A stretch of 13,373 bases of DNA, from positions 1 through 13,373 of the forward strand of contig DLBG01000044.1 in the NCBI GenBank assembly GCA_002494135.1, read 5' to 3'. Numbering within the stretch: position 1 is the first letter of the stretch; every line of letters begins with the position of its first letter. The notes beneath the pieces were generated by a model, which was not told the DNA's origin, made no database searches, and saw only the letters and a list, made by a program, of their open reading frames with translations. The stretch comes from Lachnospiraceae bacterium UBA7027 (GTDB lineage Bacteria > Bacillota > Clostridia > Lachnospirales > Lachnospiraceae). Positions 1 through 7,460 of the stretch are shown here, piece by piece. Both the position numbers and the translations under genes were made by a program.

Positions 1-1
1 T

Positions 2-1066
2 TACAAATTTGAAGGAAACAACACCTCCGGATCCCATAAATTAAACTCTGCAATCGCGCAGGCTTATTATGCAAAGAAGCAGGGCTTAAAGGGTGTTACC
101 ACCGAGACCGGTGCCGGACAGTGGGGTACCGCGCTTTCCATGGCCTGCTCTTATTTAGGTCTTGACTGCAAGGTGTTCATGGTAAAGGTATCTTATGAGC
201 AGAAACCCTTCCGCCGCGAGGTCATGAGAACCTACGGTGCATCCGTAACACCGTCTCCCTCGATGGATACCGAAGTAGGCCGTAAAATTTTAGAGGAGTT
301 CCCCGGAACGAACGGATCCTTAGGCTGCGCCATTTCCGAAGCGGTAGAGGTTGCGGTTAAGAGCGAAGGATATCGTTACGTTCTCGGTTCCGTGCTGAAT
401 CAGGTCCTTTTACATCAGTCCGTAATCGGTTTGGAGACCGTAGCGGCACTGAAAAAATATGATATCAAGCCCGATATGATTATCGGCTGCGCCGGCGGCG
501 GCTCCAACTTAGGAGGGCTGATTTCCCCGTTCATGGGAGAAAAGCTTCGCGGTGAGGCAGATTACCGCATTATCGCGGTAGAACCCGCAAGCTGCCCGAG
601 TTTTACCAGAGGTACCTATGCATATGACTTCTGCGATACCGGCAAGGTATGTCCGCTTGCAAAAATGTATACCCTGGGATCCGGCTTCATTCCGGCACCC
701 AACCATGCGGGCGGCCTTCGCTATCACGGCATGAGCCCCGTTTTATCCCAGTTATATGCAGACGGATATATGGAAGCCAGAAGCGTAAAGCAGACCGATG
801 TATTCGAAGCAGCTGAGATGTTTGCAAGAGTGGAAGGCATCCTTCCCGCTCCCGAGAGCTCTCATGCAATCCGCGTGGCGATTGACGAAGCATTAAAATG
901 CAAGGAAACCGGGGAAGAGAAGACCATCGTCTTCGGTCTGACCGGTACCGGATACTTCGATATGTATGCATATGAAGCATTTCATAACGGGAAAATGACC
1001 AACTACATCCCTTCCGATGAGGAGATTGCAGCATCGTTGGCAAAACTTCCGAAGGTGGAAGGATAA
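2..1066 (+). CDS. trpB: Tryptophan synthase beta chain, TrpB2 type (5' end missing)
   Basis: PLP enzyme that condenses indole with L-serine to give tryptophan in the cytoplasm. The reading frame is open from the window edge and shows 354 residues; TrpB2 proteins are usually about 450, so roughly 100 N-terminal residues lie outside. Visible in order: the PLP-lysine motif GSHKLN (Lys codon at 38-40), the catalytic-Glu motif ETGAGQWG (Glu codon 104-106), the phosphate-binding GGGSN near 497-511, then GLRYHGMSP and EGILPAPESSHAI. Trp instead of His after GAGQ, together with GLRYHGMSP, marks the TrpB2 rather than the TrpB1 subfamily. An ATG at 140 is internal and not a start, because the conserved active-site residues precede it. 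No trpA or other trp gene follows; a terminator starts 26 bp after the stop. TrpB2 can act without TrpA, so indole salvage is a reasonable inference. Confidence 0.95.
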   Translation, partial: YKFEGNNTSGSHKLNSAIAQAYYAKKQGLKGVTTETGAGQWGTALSMACSYLGLDCKVFMVKVSYEQKPFRREVMRTYGASVTPSPSMDTEVGRKILEEFPGTNGSLGCAISEAVEVAVKSEGYRYVLGSVLNQVLLHQSVIGLETVAALKKYDIKPDMIIGCAGGGSNLGGLISPFMGEKLRGEADYRIIAVEPASCPSFTRGTYAYDFCDTGKVCPLAKMYTLGSGFIPAPNHAGGLRYHGMSPVLSQLYADGYMEARSVKQTDVFEAAEMFARVEGILPAPESSHAIRVAIDEALKCKETGEEKTIVFGLTGTGYFDMYAYEAFHNGKMTNYIPSDEEIAASLAKLPKVEG

Positions 1067-1091
1067 GACGAAACCGGATATAAAAGACGTG

Positions 1092-1127
1092 AAAAAGCCT
1101 TGAGGAAATAGTCCTCAAGGCTTTTTT
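1092..1127 (+). terminator. Rho-independent terminator after trpB
   Basis: A perfect 14-bp stem (AAAAAGCCTTGAGG at 1092-1105 with its complement at 1113-1126), a 7-nt loop AAATAGT, and a run of six T at 1122-1127. The A-run on the left arm could also let it work in the reverse direction. It separates trpB from the c-di-GMP genes. Confidence 0.93.
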
Positions 1128-1141
1128 ATCGGGGGCGTTTA

Positions 1142-1150
1142 TGCTATAAT
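1142..1150 (+). promoter_or_regulatory. Extended -10 promoter for the EAL gene
   Basis: TGCTATAAT: a perfect TATAAT hexamer (1145-1150) with the TG extension at 1142-1143. No TTGACA-like hexamer sits 17 bp upstream, where the T-run of the trpB terminator lies, so this would rely on the extended -10. The predicted transcript starts near 1157, leaving a leader of about 46 nt. Confidence 0.6.
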
Positions 1151-1202
1151 ATATATACTTGTGGGGAATCTTTTCGTAAAGAAAAGATGAGAAGGTAACT
1201 GG

Positions 1203-3167
1203 ATGGAAAAGATTATTTATTTTGACTATGCGGCAGAGGCCATTTACGGTCTGCTGATTATATCCTGTGTTGTCCGCAAAATGCTGAAAGGCCGCCTGAA
1301 TCGCAGCTTCTTTTTTATGATTCTGGTAGGCTTTTGCGCAACGTTCTTTGATATCATGTGTATTGCGCTGGATAATGCGGGGAGAGGGAACTATGTTGCC
1401 TGGCAGTATTTTTTCCATACGGGTTATCTGTTTTTTCATACGTTTACGCTTCCGATTTATCTGATTTTCATCATTGAACTGACGGGAACCAGATTTCGCT
1501 CGCTTGCGAATCCGACGTATAAAATTCTGATGTCTATTCCGTTTGAAGCGGAAATCTTTATCCTTGTTTTAAATCTTGTGAATCACAGTGTCTTTCGTAT
1601 CTCGGAAAGCGGAGAATATATCAGGGAAAAACTGTTTGTTCTCAACTACCTGATTGCGCTTTTCTATCTGGTTGCCTGCATGATTCACTTAATCAGATAC
1701 CGCAAGACGGTAAGTATCGGCAAGTTCTTTTCGCTTTTCTCGCTGTTCCCGATTGTTTTCATTGCAATTGTGATTCAGTTTTTGTTCCCCTATGTCGTGA
1801 TCGAACTGTTTGCGTGCTCCATCTGTTATCTGTACAACGCTCTGATTATTACCAAGCCCGAAGAGATGGTGGACCCGATTACGGGCCTGATGCGTGTTTC
1901 CGTATATTCGGATCGCCTGAACCGGTCTAAAATCACCAAAGGCAGTTTTACCATTATCATGATTGAACTTTCCAATTACCGGTCTCTGCAAAGGGCACTC
2001 GGCTACGAAGCGGGAAAGACGCTGCTCGGCCTTGTGGCGGAACATCTGTCGGCAATCTGCAGAGAGGAGAATTTAAAAGACCCGGATCTTTATTACCTGG
2101 AAAACGGGGAATTCAGGGTTGTGGTTCCCGCATCGGAACGTCCGGTGGTATTGCAGACCGCTAAGAAAATCAAGCAGAGCCTTTCCGAAGGATTCGAATT
2201 CCGGGAAGTGGAGATTTCCGTTTTGGCGAATGTCTGCATTTTAAACTGGCCGGAGGATATCAATGACGCAAGAAGTGAACTTCTCTTTGAAAACAGACTG
2301 CTGGAATCGCAGTATCATACGGACGTTATGTTTGCCAAAGAGGTTATGAGACAGTCCAATTTCGATATTTTAAAATCCATCGATTACTTAATCGAGGATG
2401 CGTTAAAAAGTCATAAATTCGAGGTATATTACCAACCGATTTATTCAATCGGGGATAAAAAGTTTACTGCAGCGGAAGCTTTGCTTCGTCTGAATACCGA
2501 GGAATTCGGATTCGTCTCTCCGGATATTTTCATTCCGGCGGCAGAGCAAAGCGGCGCCATCCACAGAATCGGCCATTACGTGCTGGAGGAAGTCTGCCGG
2601 TTTATTGCGGAGGATGGCTTTAAAGATCTTGAAATCGAATGCATCGACGTGAACCTCTCCACCATCCAGTGCCTGGAAAAGAACTTGGCAAGAGAAATCG
2701 CCATGATTCTCGGGAACTATTCGGTTCAGCCTTCGCAGATTAATTTAGAGATTACGGAGACCGCAACCGCCTTCGGGCAAAGCGAGATGGATGCCAATAT
2801 CGAGAACTTAAGCGCCAGAGGTTTTTCCTTCTCCCTGGACGATTACGGAACGGGATATTCCAACATTTCCCGCGCAATCAACATGCCGTTGTCCGTAATC
2901 AAACTTGACAAGTCCATCACAAGGGTCGAGCGGAATACCAAGCTTTATTCCATCGGCGAGAACACCGTGCGCATGATCAAAGACATGAACATGAAGATTG
3001 TTGCGGAAGGAATCGAAGACAAAAAGACGCTGCAGCTGTTTGAGGAAATGGGCTGCGATTACATTCAGGGATTTTACTTCTCCAAACCCCTGCCGAAGGA
3101 TGAATTTATTCGTTTTATTAAGGAGCATAAGGGAAAGGAACCCGTAGGAAAGGATTACACGGAATAA
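1203..3167 (+). CDS. Seven-helix membrane protein with degenerate GGDEF and intact EAL domain (c-di-GMP phosphodiesterase)
   Basis: Predicted membrane-bound phosphodiesterase that linearises c-di-GMP. The 654 residues hold about seven hydrophobic helices (roughly 7-25, 35-57, 67-92, 105-127, 143-165, 173-195, 197-215), similar in layout to 7TM sensor modules of signalling proteins. A GGDEF-like domain (about 220-350) has ENGEF at 300-304 in place of GGDEF, so cyclase activity is unlikely. The EAL domain (about 390-645) keeps the expected catalytic and metal residues: EAL at 425-427, N484 in VNLS, E516 in LEITE, D546-D547 in DDYGTGYS, K567, EGIE at 602-605 and Q622 in QGF. The start is supported by GAAGG at 1191-1195, 7 nt before ATG. 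A diguanylate cyclase follows on the same strand after 90 bp. What the N-terminal domain senses is not visible. Confidence 0.9.
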   Translation: MEKIIYFDYAAEAIYGLLIISCVVRKMLKGRLNRSFFFMILVGFCATFFDIMCIALDNAGRGNYVAWQYFFHTGYLFFHTFTLPIYLIFIIELTGTRFRSLANPTYKILMSIPFEAEIFILVLNLVNHSVFRISESGEYIREKLFVLNYLIALFYLVACMIHLIRYRKTVSIGKFFSLFSLFPIVFIAIVIQFLFPYVVIELFACSICYLYNALIITKPEEMVDPITGLMRVSVYSDRLNRSKITKGSFTIIMIELSNYRSLQRALGYEAGKTLLGLVAEHLSAICREENLKDPDLYYLENGEFRVVVPASERPVVLQTAKKIKQSLSEGFEFREVEISVLANVCILNWPEDINDARSELLFENRLLESQYHTDVMFAKEVMRQSNFDILKSIDYLIEDALKSHKFEVYYQPIYSIGDKKFTAAEALLRLNTEEFGFVSPDIFIPAAEQSGAIHRIGHYVLEEVCRFIAEDGFKDLEIECIDVNLSTIQCLEKNLAREIAMILGNYSVQPSQINLEITETATAFGQSEMDANIENLSARGFSFSLDDYGTGYSNISRAINMPLSVIKLDKSITRVERNTKLYSIGENTVRMIKDMNMKIVAEGIEDKKTLQLFEEMGCDYIQGFYFSKPLPKDEFIRFIKEHKGKEPVGKDYTE

Positions 3168-3177
3168 GCGTTTTCTA

Positions 3178-3206
3178 TGGTCAGAAACCGCCGAAAGTGG
3201 TAAAAT
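3178..3206 (+). promoter_or_regulatory. Possible promoter for the diguanylate cyclase gene
   Basis: TGGTCA at 3178-3183 (4 of 6 matches to TTGACA), a 17-bp spacer, then TAAAAT at 3201-3206 with a TG extension at 3198-3199. It would give the cyclase and SDR genes transcription independent of the EAL gene, although read-through is also possible because no terminator is seen between them. Confidence 0.42.
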
Positions 3207-3257
3207 ATCAAAGAGGGTTTTATTTGTAAAAATAGCTTAAGACAGAGGAAGGTTGCA

Positions 3258-4193
3258 ATGGACGCAAAAAAGTACGAGAAAGAGCAGATTAACCAGATTA
3301 TCCAGATGTTCGGAGAACGCCGCAGAAGCCGTTTCGGCTGCGAGGATTACTATACACTCTGCGGATACCGGAAATCGGACGGTTCCCTGATGCATTATGA
3401 CGGAACTCTTTTAAGTTCCAGGAATCTGGATATTCCCGAGCAGATCAGGGATTTTTCCCGGCTTGCGGGAATGTGGCCGATTGAGCCCAAACTTCTTGCA
3501 TCCGCTGAAGAATTCTTCCTGCATTTTTCCAACGGCAGGACGGAACCTACCGACTTAAGCAGCCTTGATATCCTTCTTCGCAAAGATGACGACGAATGCT
3601 GGATTAACATTTCCACAATCGAGATGAACGTGGAAGGCGAGGATTTGGTGGAAGTATTATTCATCAATGAAGACGGCGAGAAGATGCTTTTGAAAAAAGC
3701 AATCTACGGCAGCGAAACCGATGATCTGACCGGCGTTTTAAACCGCAACGGCGTTATGCGTGCACTGGCGCAGATGACTTCCGACGAGGCAGCACATACG
3801 TTCATTCTTCTGGATATCGATTCATTTAAAGAGGTCAATCTGACCTTCGGATATAAAATGGGTGACCAGGTTCTGGTCAACATGGCAAACATCATTCGCA
3901 AACACATGCGTACCGACGACATTCTCGGACGAATCGGAGACGATGAATTCTTCATCTGTCTCTTCAGCGTATCCGATCGGGTGGTTGCCGAGCGTATCGC
4001 AAAGGGTATTGTTGAGATGACACAGTTAACGCTTCCGAACGGATTAAATATTACTTCTTCCGTGGGTGTTGTTATGAGCCCGCAGGACGGTGACTGTGCA
4101 GCCGAAATCTACGGACACGCGGATGAGGCTATGCTGAATGCCAGAAAGAAGGGCGGAAACAGTTATTCCTTCTACTCCGATATGGAGAAATAA
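3258..4193 (+). CDS. Diguanylate cyclase, soluble, with GDDEF signature and intact I-site
   Basis: Predicted to join two GTP into c-di-GMP. Residues 1-150 form a region of PAS-like size without a recognisable motif; no membrane segment is seen, so it is probably cytosolic. A linker with DDLTGVLNRNG (155-165) leads into the GGDEF domain (about 155-308). Seen: metal-binding D186 and K191 in LLDIDSFK, N194 (the following Asp of the usual ND pair is Leu), the I-site RTDD at 218-221 placed six residues before the signature, and GDDEF at 227-231. The second Gly of GGDEF is Asp here, so activity is probable but not assured. The start is set by GAGGAAGG at 3245-3252, 5 nt before ATG. The upstream EAL gene and downstream SDR gene lie on the same strand; the SDR gap is 35 bp and suggests co-transcription. 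Confidence 0.88.
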   Translation: MDAKKYEKEQINQIIQMFGERRRSRFGCEDYYTLCGYRKSDGSLMHYDGTLLSSRNLDIPEQIRDFSRLAGMWPIEPKLLASAEEFFLHFSNGRTEPTDLSSLDILLRKDDDECWINISTIEMNVEGEDLVEVLFINEDGEKMLLKKAIYGSETDDLTGVLNRNGVMRALAQMTSDEAAHTFILLDIDSFKEVNLTFGYKMGDQVLVNMANIIRKHMRTDDILGRIGDDEFFICLFSVSDRVVAERIAKGIVEMTQLTLPNGLNITSSVGVVMSPQDGDCAAEIYGHADEAMLNARKKGGNSYSFYSDMEK

Positions 4194-4228
4194 AGGGAAT
4201 CCGCAAAAAAATAACAGGGGGTACGGTC

Positions 4229-4957
4229 ATGAAGGTTGCCATTGTTACGGGAGCTTCCTCCGGCATCGGCTGGGAAGCGGCACTTGAAATCGACAGAAGA
4301 TTCAGAAGTCTGGATGAAATCTGGATTGTCGGCAGAAACGAAGAGAAGCTGCGCATTCTTTCAAGACATTTGAAACATGCCAATCGTATTGTGATTATGG
4401 ATGTTACCGACTGGGAGGACATGGATGCCTTCGAGGAGGTTTTAAAGAAACTGCGTCCGAATATCCGTATGCTTTTTCAAAGCGCAGGAGAAGGACTTCA
4501 CGGACGGTTTGATGAGATTCCCAGACAGGATGAGACGCACATGGTACGCTTAAACTGCGAGGCTTTGACGCACATCACCTCCATCTGTCTGCCTTATATG
4601 AAGCAGGGCAGCCACATCATTCACATCGCTTCCGCGGCGGCATACTCACCGATTCCCGGATTCGCGGTTTATTCCGGAACCAAGGGATACGTATTAAACT
4701 TCTCCAAAGCACTTCGCGGGGAATTAAAGAAGCGTCGCATTAATGTGACCGCAGTATGTCCCGGCCCTGTGGATACGCCGTTCTTTGATAACAGTGAGCG
4801 CTTCGTTCACGGCCTCGGACCGCTTAAGAAGTTTATCATGAACAAGCCGAAAAACGTTGCCCGCAAAGCCATTTGCGATGCGGGATTCAAAATGCGCGTA
4901 TCGTTTGATACACCGATTTTTGCCGTTTCGTCGATTTTATCCAAATTCTTAATGTAA
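4229..4957 (+). CDS. Short-chain dehydrogenase/reductase (SDR), classical type
   Basis: NAD(P)-dependent oxidoreductase of unknown substrate, 242 residues, the usual size for classical SDRs. Visible: the Rossmann cofactor loop TGASSGIG at 7-14; the degenerate NNAG-like SAGEG at 85-89; the catalytic set N109, S135, Y148 and K152 (YSGTK); and PGPVDTPF at 178-185. The best general match is the DltE-like group of bacterial SDRs. The start follows AGGGGG at 4216-4221 by 7 nt. It lies 35 bp after the diguanylate cyclase and is followed by a terminator, so it is probably the last gene of that unit. The link to c-di-GMP signalling is positional only. Confidence 0.9.
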   Translation: MKVAIVTGASSGIGWEAALEIDRRFRSLDEIWIVGRNEEKLRILSRHLKHANRIVIMDVTDWEDMDAFEEVLKKLRPNIRMLFQSAGEGLHGRFDEIPRQDETHMVRLNCEALTHITSICLPYMKQGSHIIHIASAAAYSPIPGFAVYSGTKGYVLNFSKALRGELKKRRINVTAVCPGPVDTPFFDNSERFVHGLGPLKKFIMNKPKNVARKAICDAGFKMRVSFDTPIFAVSSILSKFLM

Positions 4958-4970
4958 ATATGGTTTCAAC

Positions 4971-4997
4971 AAGGAGTCCCTGCGGGCTCCTTTTGTT
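4971..4997 (+). terminator. Rho-independent terminator after the SDR gene
   Basis: AAGGAG-T-CCC (4971-4980) pairs with GGGCTCCTT (4984-4992) around a TGC loop, with one bulged T, followed by TTTTGTT. It ends the c-di-GMP/SDR unit. Confidence 0.85.
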
Positions 4998-4998
4998 C

Positions 4999-5027
4999 TT
5001 GGCACGGAAACGTGCAATATTTAAAAA
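4999..5027 (+). promoter_or_regulatory. Possible promoter for the beta-CASP nuclease gene
   Basis: TTGGCA at 4999-5004 (5 of 6 matches to TTGACA), 17-bp spacer, TAAAAA at 5022-5027 (4 of 6). The transcript would start near 5034, just before the GGGGGG ribosome site at 5038-5043. The spacer contains GCACG-GAAA-CGTGC (5002-5015), a 5-bp hairpin with a GNRA-type loop that would be transcribed only by read-through. Confidence 0.4.
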
Positions 5028-5051
5028 TGCTTAAACCGGGGGGTAATTGCA

Positions 5052-6659
5052 ATGAAACTGACTTTTGTAGGAGCGGATCATGAGGTGACCGGAAGCTGTC
5101 ACTGTCTGCAGGTCGGAAAGAAAAAAATACTGGTGGATTACGGTATGGAGCAGGGCATTAATATTTTTGAAAATGCCGAGCTTCCGTTTGATGAAGCCAT
5201 GATTGATTATGTTTTCCTGACCCATGCGCACGTGGATCACTCCGGCTTACTGCCGTTACTGTATGCCAGAGGATTTCGCGGACAGATTATCATGACCGAT
5301 GCCACGGCGGATTTATGTTCCATCATGCTTCGTGACTGCGCACACATTCAGATGCAGGAAGCGGAATGGAAGCAGCGTAAGAAAAAAAGAGGCGCCAATA
5401 TCGACGACGGGGAACCGATTTATACGATGGAAGACGCCGACGGCGCCATCCGGCTGATTGTGCCGTTCCATTACGATCAGATTTACGAACTTTGCGATGA
5501 GATTTCCTTCCGTTTTACGGATATCGGCCATCTTCTCGGTTCCGCCAGCATTGAACTCTGGCTTCGCGAGAATGGGGAAGAACGTAAAATCGTTTTCTCG
5601 GGAGATATCGGCAACAGCAATCAGCCCCTGCTTCGCGATCCGCAGCTTACGAAAGAAGCGGATTACGTGGTGATGGAGTCCACCTACGGTAACCGCGTGC
5701 ATTCGACTGAGAGGGTGGATTATGTGGGGGAACTTGCAAAGATTCTCAAGGAAACCTTTGACCGCGGCGGCAATGTGGTGATTCCTTCCTTTGCCGTAGG
5801 ACGTACCCAGGAGATGCTCTTTTTCCTGCGTAAAATCAAGCAGGAGAGGCTGGTGGAAGGCTGGGACAGGTTTGATGTTTACGTGGACAGCCCTCTGGCC
5901 GTGGAGGCAACCGGAATTTTCCAGAAAAATATCGACAACTGCTACGATGAGGAAGCGAAGGAGCTGGTGCGAAACGGCATCAATCCGCTGACCTTCCCGG
6001 GACTGAAACTCTCGATTACGAGCGAGGAATCGAAGTTTATCAATTTTGACGAATCCCCGAAGGTTATTCTTTCCGCATCGGGTATGTGCGAGGCGGGACG
6101 TATCCGCCATCATTTAAAGCATAATCTCTGGAGACCGGAGTGTACGATTCTGTTTGTCGGATATCAGGCTCTGGGAACGCTGGGAAGAACCATTGCGGAC
6201 GGCAATGTGGACAGTGTAAAACTGTTCGGCGAAACAATTGAGATTAAGGCACAGATTAAGACACTGGCCGGCATCAGCGGCCATGCGGATATGAACGGTC
6301 TGACAGACTGGATAAACGGCTTTGAAAAACAGCCGGAAAGAGTATTCCTGGTTCACGGGGAAGATGAGTGCATCAAGAGTTTCTGCAACTATCTGCACGA
6401 GCAGTACGGTCATAACACCTATGCACCGTATTCCGGAACACAGTTCGATCTATTAACGGATGAGTTTGTATATGAGGCAGAGCCTGTGGCCATCAAGAAG
6501 AAAGAAGGCCAGAAACGCGTTACGGAAGTCTTTGCAAGACTGCTTGCGGCGGGAAATCGTCTGCTTGCGGTTATTGCGCATAACGAAGGCGGAACCAACA
6601 AGGATCTCGCGAAGTTCGCAGATCAGATTAACAGCCTGTGCGATAAGTGGGACAGATAG
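5052..6659 (+). CDS. Metallo-beta-lactamase fold / beta-CASP / RMMBL nuclease (YSH1-like)
   Basis: Predicted zinc-dependent RNA nuclease of the CPSF73/YSH1-like beta-CASP group, 535 residues. Zinc-site residues visible: HAHVDH at 58-63, H160 in DIGHLLGS, D185 in FSGDIG, and the final ligand His in VHGE (H435). The beta-CASP marks are E209 (motif A), H411 in SGHAD (motif B) and H435 (motif C), so all parts of the active site appear intact. NVVIPSFAVGRTQE (241-254) and SASGMCEAGR (341-350) are typical of the family. A C-terminal tail of about 70 residues follows the RMMBL region and ends in a basic, helical-looking segment. The start is placed at ATG 5052, 8 nt after a GGGGGG run. It stands alone between a terminator and convergent genes. 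RNA is the likely substrate by family; the sequence itself cannot exclude DNA. Confidence 0.9.
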   Translation: MKLTFVGADHEVTGSCHCLQVGKKKILVDYGMEQGINIFENAELPFDEAMIDYVFLTHAHVDHSGLLPLLYARGFRGQIIMTDATADLCSIMLRDCAHIQMQEAEWKQRKKKRGANIDDGEPIYTMEDADGAIRLIVPFHYDQIYELCDEISFRFTDIGHLLGSASIELWLRENGEERKIVFSGDIGNSNQPLLRDPQLTKEADYVVMESTYGNRVHSTERVDYVGELAKILKETFDRGGNVVIPSFAVGRTQEMLFFLRKIKQERLVEGWDRFDVYVDSPLAVEATGIFQKNIDNCYDEEAKELVRNGINPLTFPGLKLSITSEESKFINFDESPKVILSASGMCEAGRIRHHLKHNLWRPECTILFVGYQALGTLGRTIADGNVDSVKLFGETIEIKAQIKTLAGISGHADMNGLTDWINGFEKQPERVFLVHGEDECIKSFCNYLHEQYGHNTYAPYSGTQFDLLTDEFVYEAEPVAIKKKEGQKRVTEVFARLLAAGNRLLAVIAHNEGGTNKDLAKFADQINSLCDKWDR

Positions 6660-6678
6660 CAAACCGGAATACGGTTTG
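6660..6678. terminator. Weak inverted repeat between convergent genes, possible bidirectional terminator
   Basis: CAAACCG (6660-6666) and CGGTTTG (6672-6678) form a perfect 7-bp stem with the loop GAATA, exactly between the stop codons at 6659 and 6686. T-runs are not adjacent: the plus-strand T-run begins about 12 nt downstream. Termination is inferred mainly from position. Confidence 0.45.
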
Positions 6679-6685
6679 AGAACCT

Positions 6686-7450
6686 TTACTTTTTTTGCTG
6701 ATAAACCGGGTCGGCGGGATAGCCGCCCTTCAGTTTCTGCATGCCGCGCTGGATGGCATCTTTGGATGTTTTCCAGTCGGCATCTTTGTTTCGGAAGTCG
6801 AATTTTTCAATCATCCAGTTGACGTCTTCCTGAAGGCGTTCCATGTTTTCTTTCATAAGAGGGAAGAGGACTGCAAACAGTTCCTCTTTTTCTTTGTCGT
6901 TTAAGTGTGTTTCCGCACCTTCACAGAGGTCCCCGAAGTGGGTGATGCAGAATCCCTTGGAATTCTTTATTTTCTCGCGGAAAGCGGGATCGTTTTTCCA
7001 AAGATAGAAAAACGTATCAAGATATCTTGCATAGGTTTCTTCAAACTGTTTGCAGATGTAGCAGGAGTCGGTTTTCTCCTTCACCCATGCGGCGACGGAA
7101 TTCTTCAGACTTCCGTCGCCTTTTTTCATTTTCGCGAAAACGGAAGTCTTCCCGGGCTTGTAATCCGCCATGGCTTTGTCCATCTGTCTGCGAACAGCCA
7201 TGTAATGCGTTTTTAACATCCAGGCATTTCCGAGGGTGTTTCCGTAATCGAACATTTTCTTATAATGGTTGCGGCAGAAGCCTTCGCGGTCCGTAATGTC
7301 GCGGACGTCCGTTACCATGTAGGAAGAACCGGATCCCAAACAGAAATCCAAAAGACCCTGCTCCACTTCACGCTCCACGTAGCAGAAGGGGCACTCGTCA
7401 TTTGCGTTTACGGCGTCATTTAAAGGGATGGTGTAAAGTTTTTCTTTCAT
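6686..7450 (-). CDS. Conserved protein with two CxxC...CxxH modules, resembles DUF6062
   Basis: A soluble 254-residue protein of unknown function, best matched from memory to DUF6062. It shows a clear internal duplication: CPFC (C20, C23) followed 36 residues later by GFCRNH (C59, H62), and CYIC (C130, C133) followed 35 residues later by GFCITH (C168, H171). Each CxxC...CxxH set has the right spacing pattern for one bound zinc, so a two-zinc or redox-active protein is inferred. The C-terminal third is rich in charged, helix-forming residues. The start is fixed by GGAG 6 nt upstream of ATG. Its ribosome site directly follows the murI stop (TAA-GGAG, 10-bp gap), indicating translational coupling in an operon with murI. 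A role linked to cell-wall precursor supply is possible but rests only on the neighbourhood. Confidence 0.8.
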   Translation of the reverse strand: MKEKLYTIPLNDAVNANDECPFCYVEREVEQGLLDFCLGSGSSYMVTDVRDITDREGFCRNHYKKMFDYGNTLGNAWMLKTHYMAVRRQMDKAMADYKPGKTSVFAKMKKGDGSLKNSVAAWVKEKTDSCYICKQFEETYARYLDTFFYLWKNDPAFREKIKNSKGFCITHFGDLCEGAETHLNDKEKEELFAVLFPLMKENMERLQEDVNWMIEKFDFRNKDADWKTSKDAIQRGMQKLKGGYPADPVYQQKK

Positions 7451-7460
7451 GGCGTTCTCC

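Noticed and set aside
687..1439. 250-codon open frame on the minus strand
   Set aside because: Runs antisense to the trpB end and the EAL gene start, spans the terminator and promoter between them, and has a composition without family motifs.
3168..3257. c-di-GMP riboswitch between the EAL and cyclase genes
   Set aside because: The 90-bp gap lacks a GEMM-like arrangement of helices; only a weak 5-bp stem was seen.
5313..6113. 266-codon open frame on the minus strand
   Set aside because: Lies entirely opposite the beta-CASP nuclease, whose motifs are complete; no ribosome site or recognisable domain.
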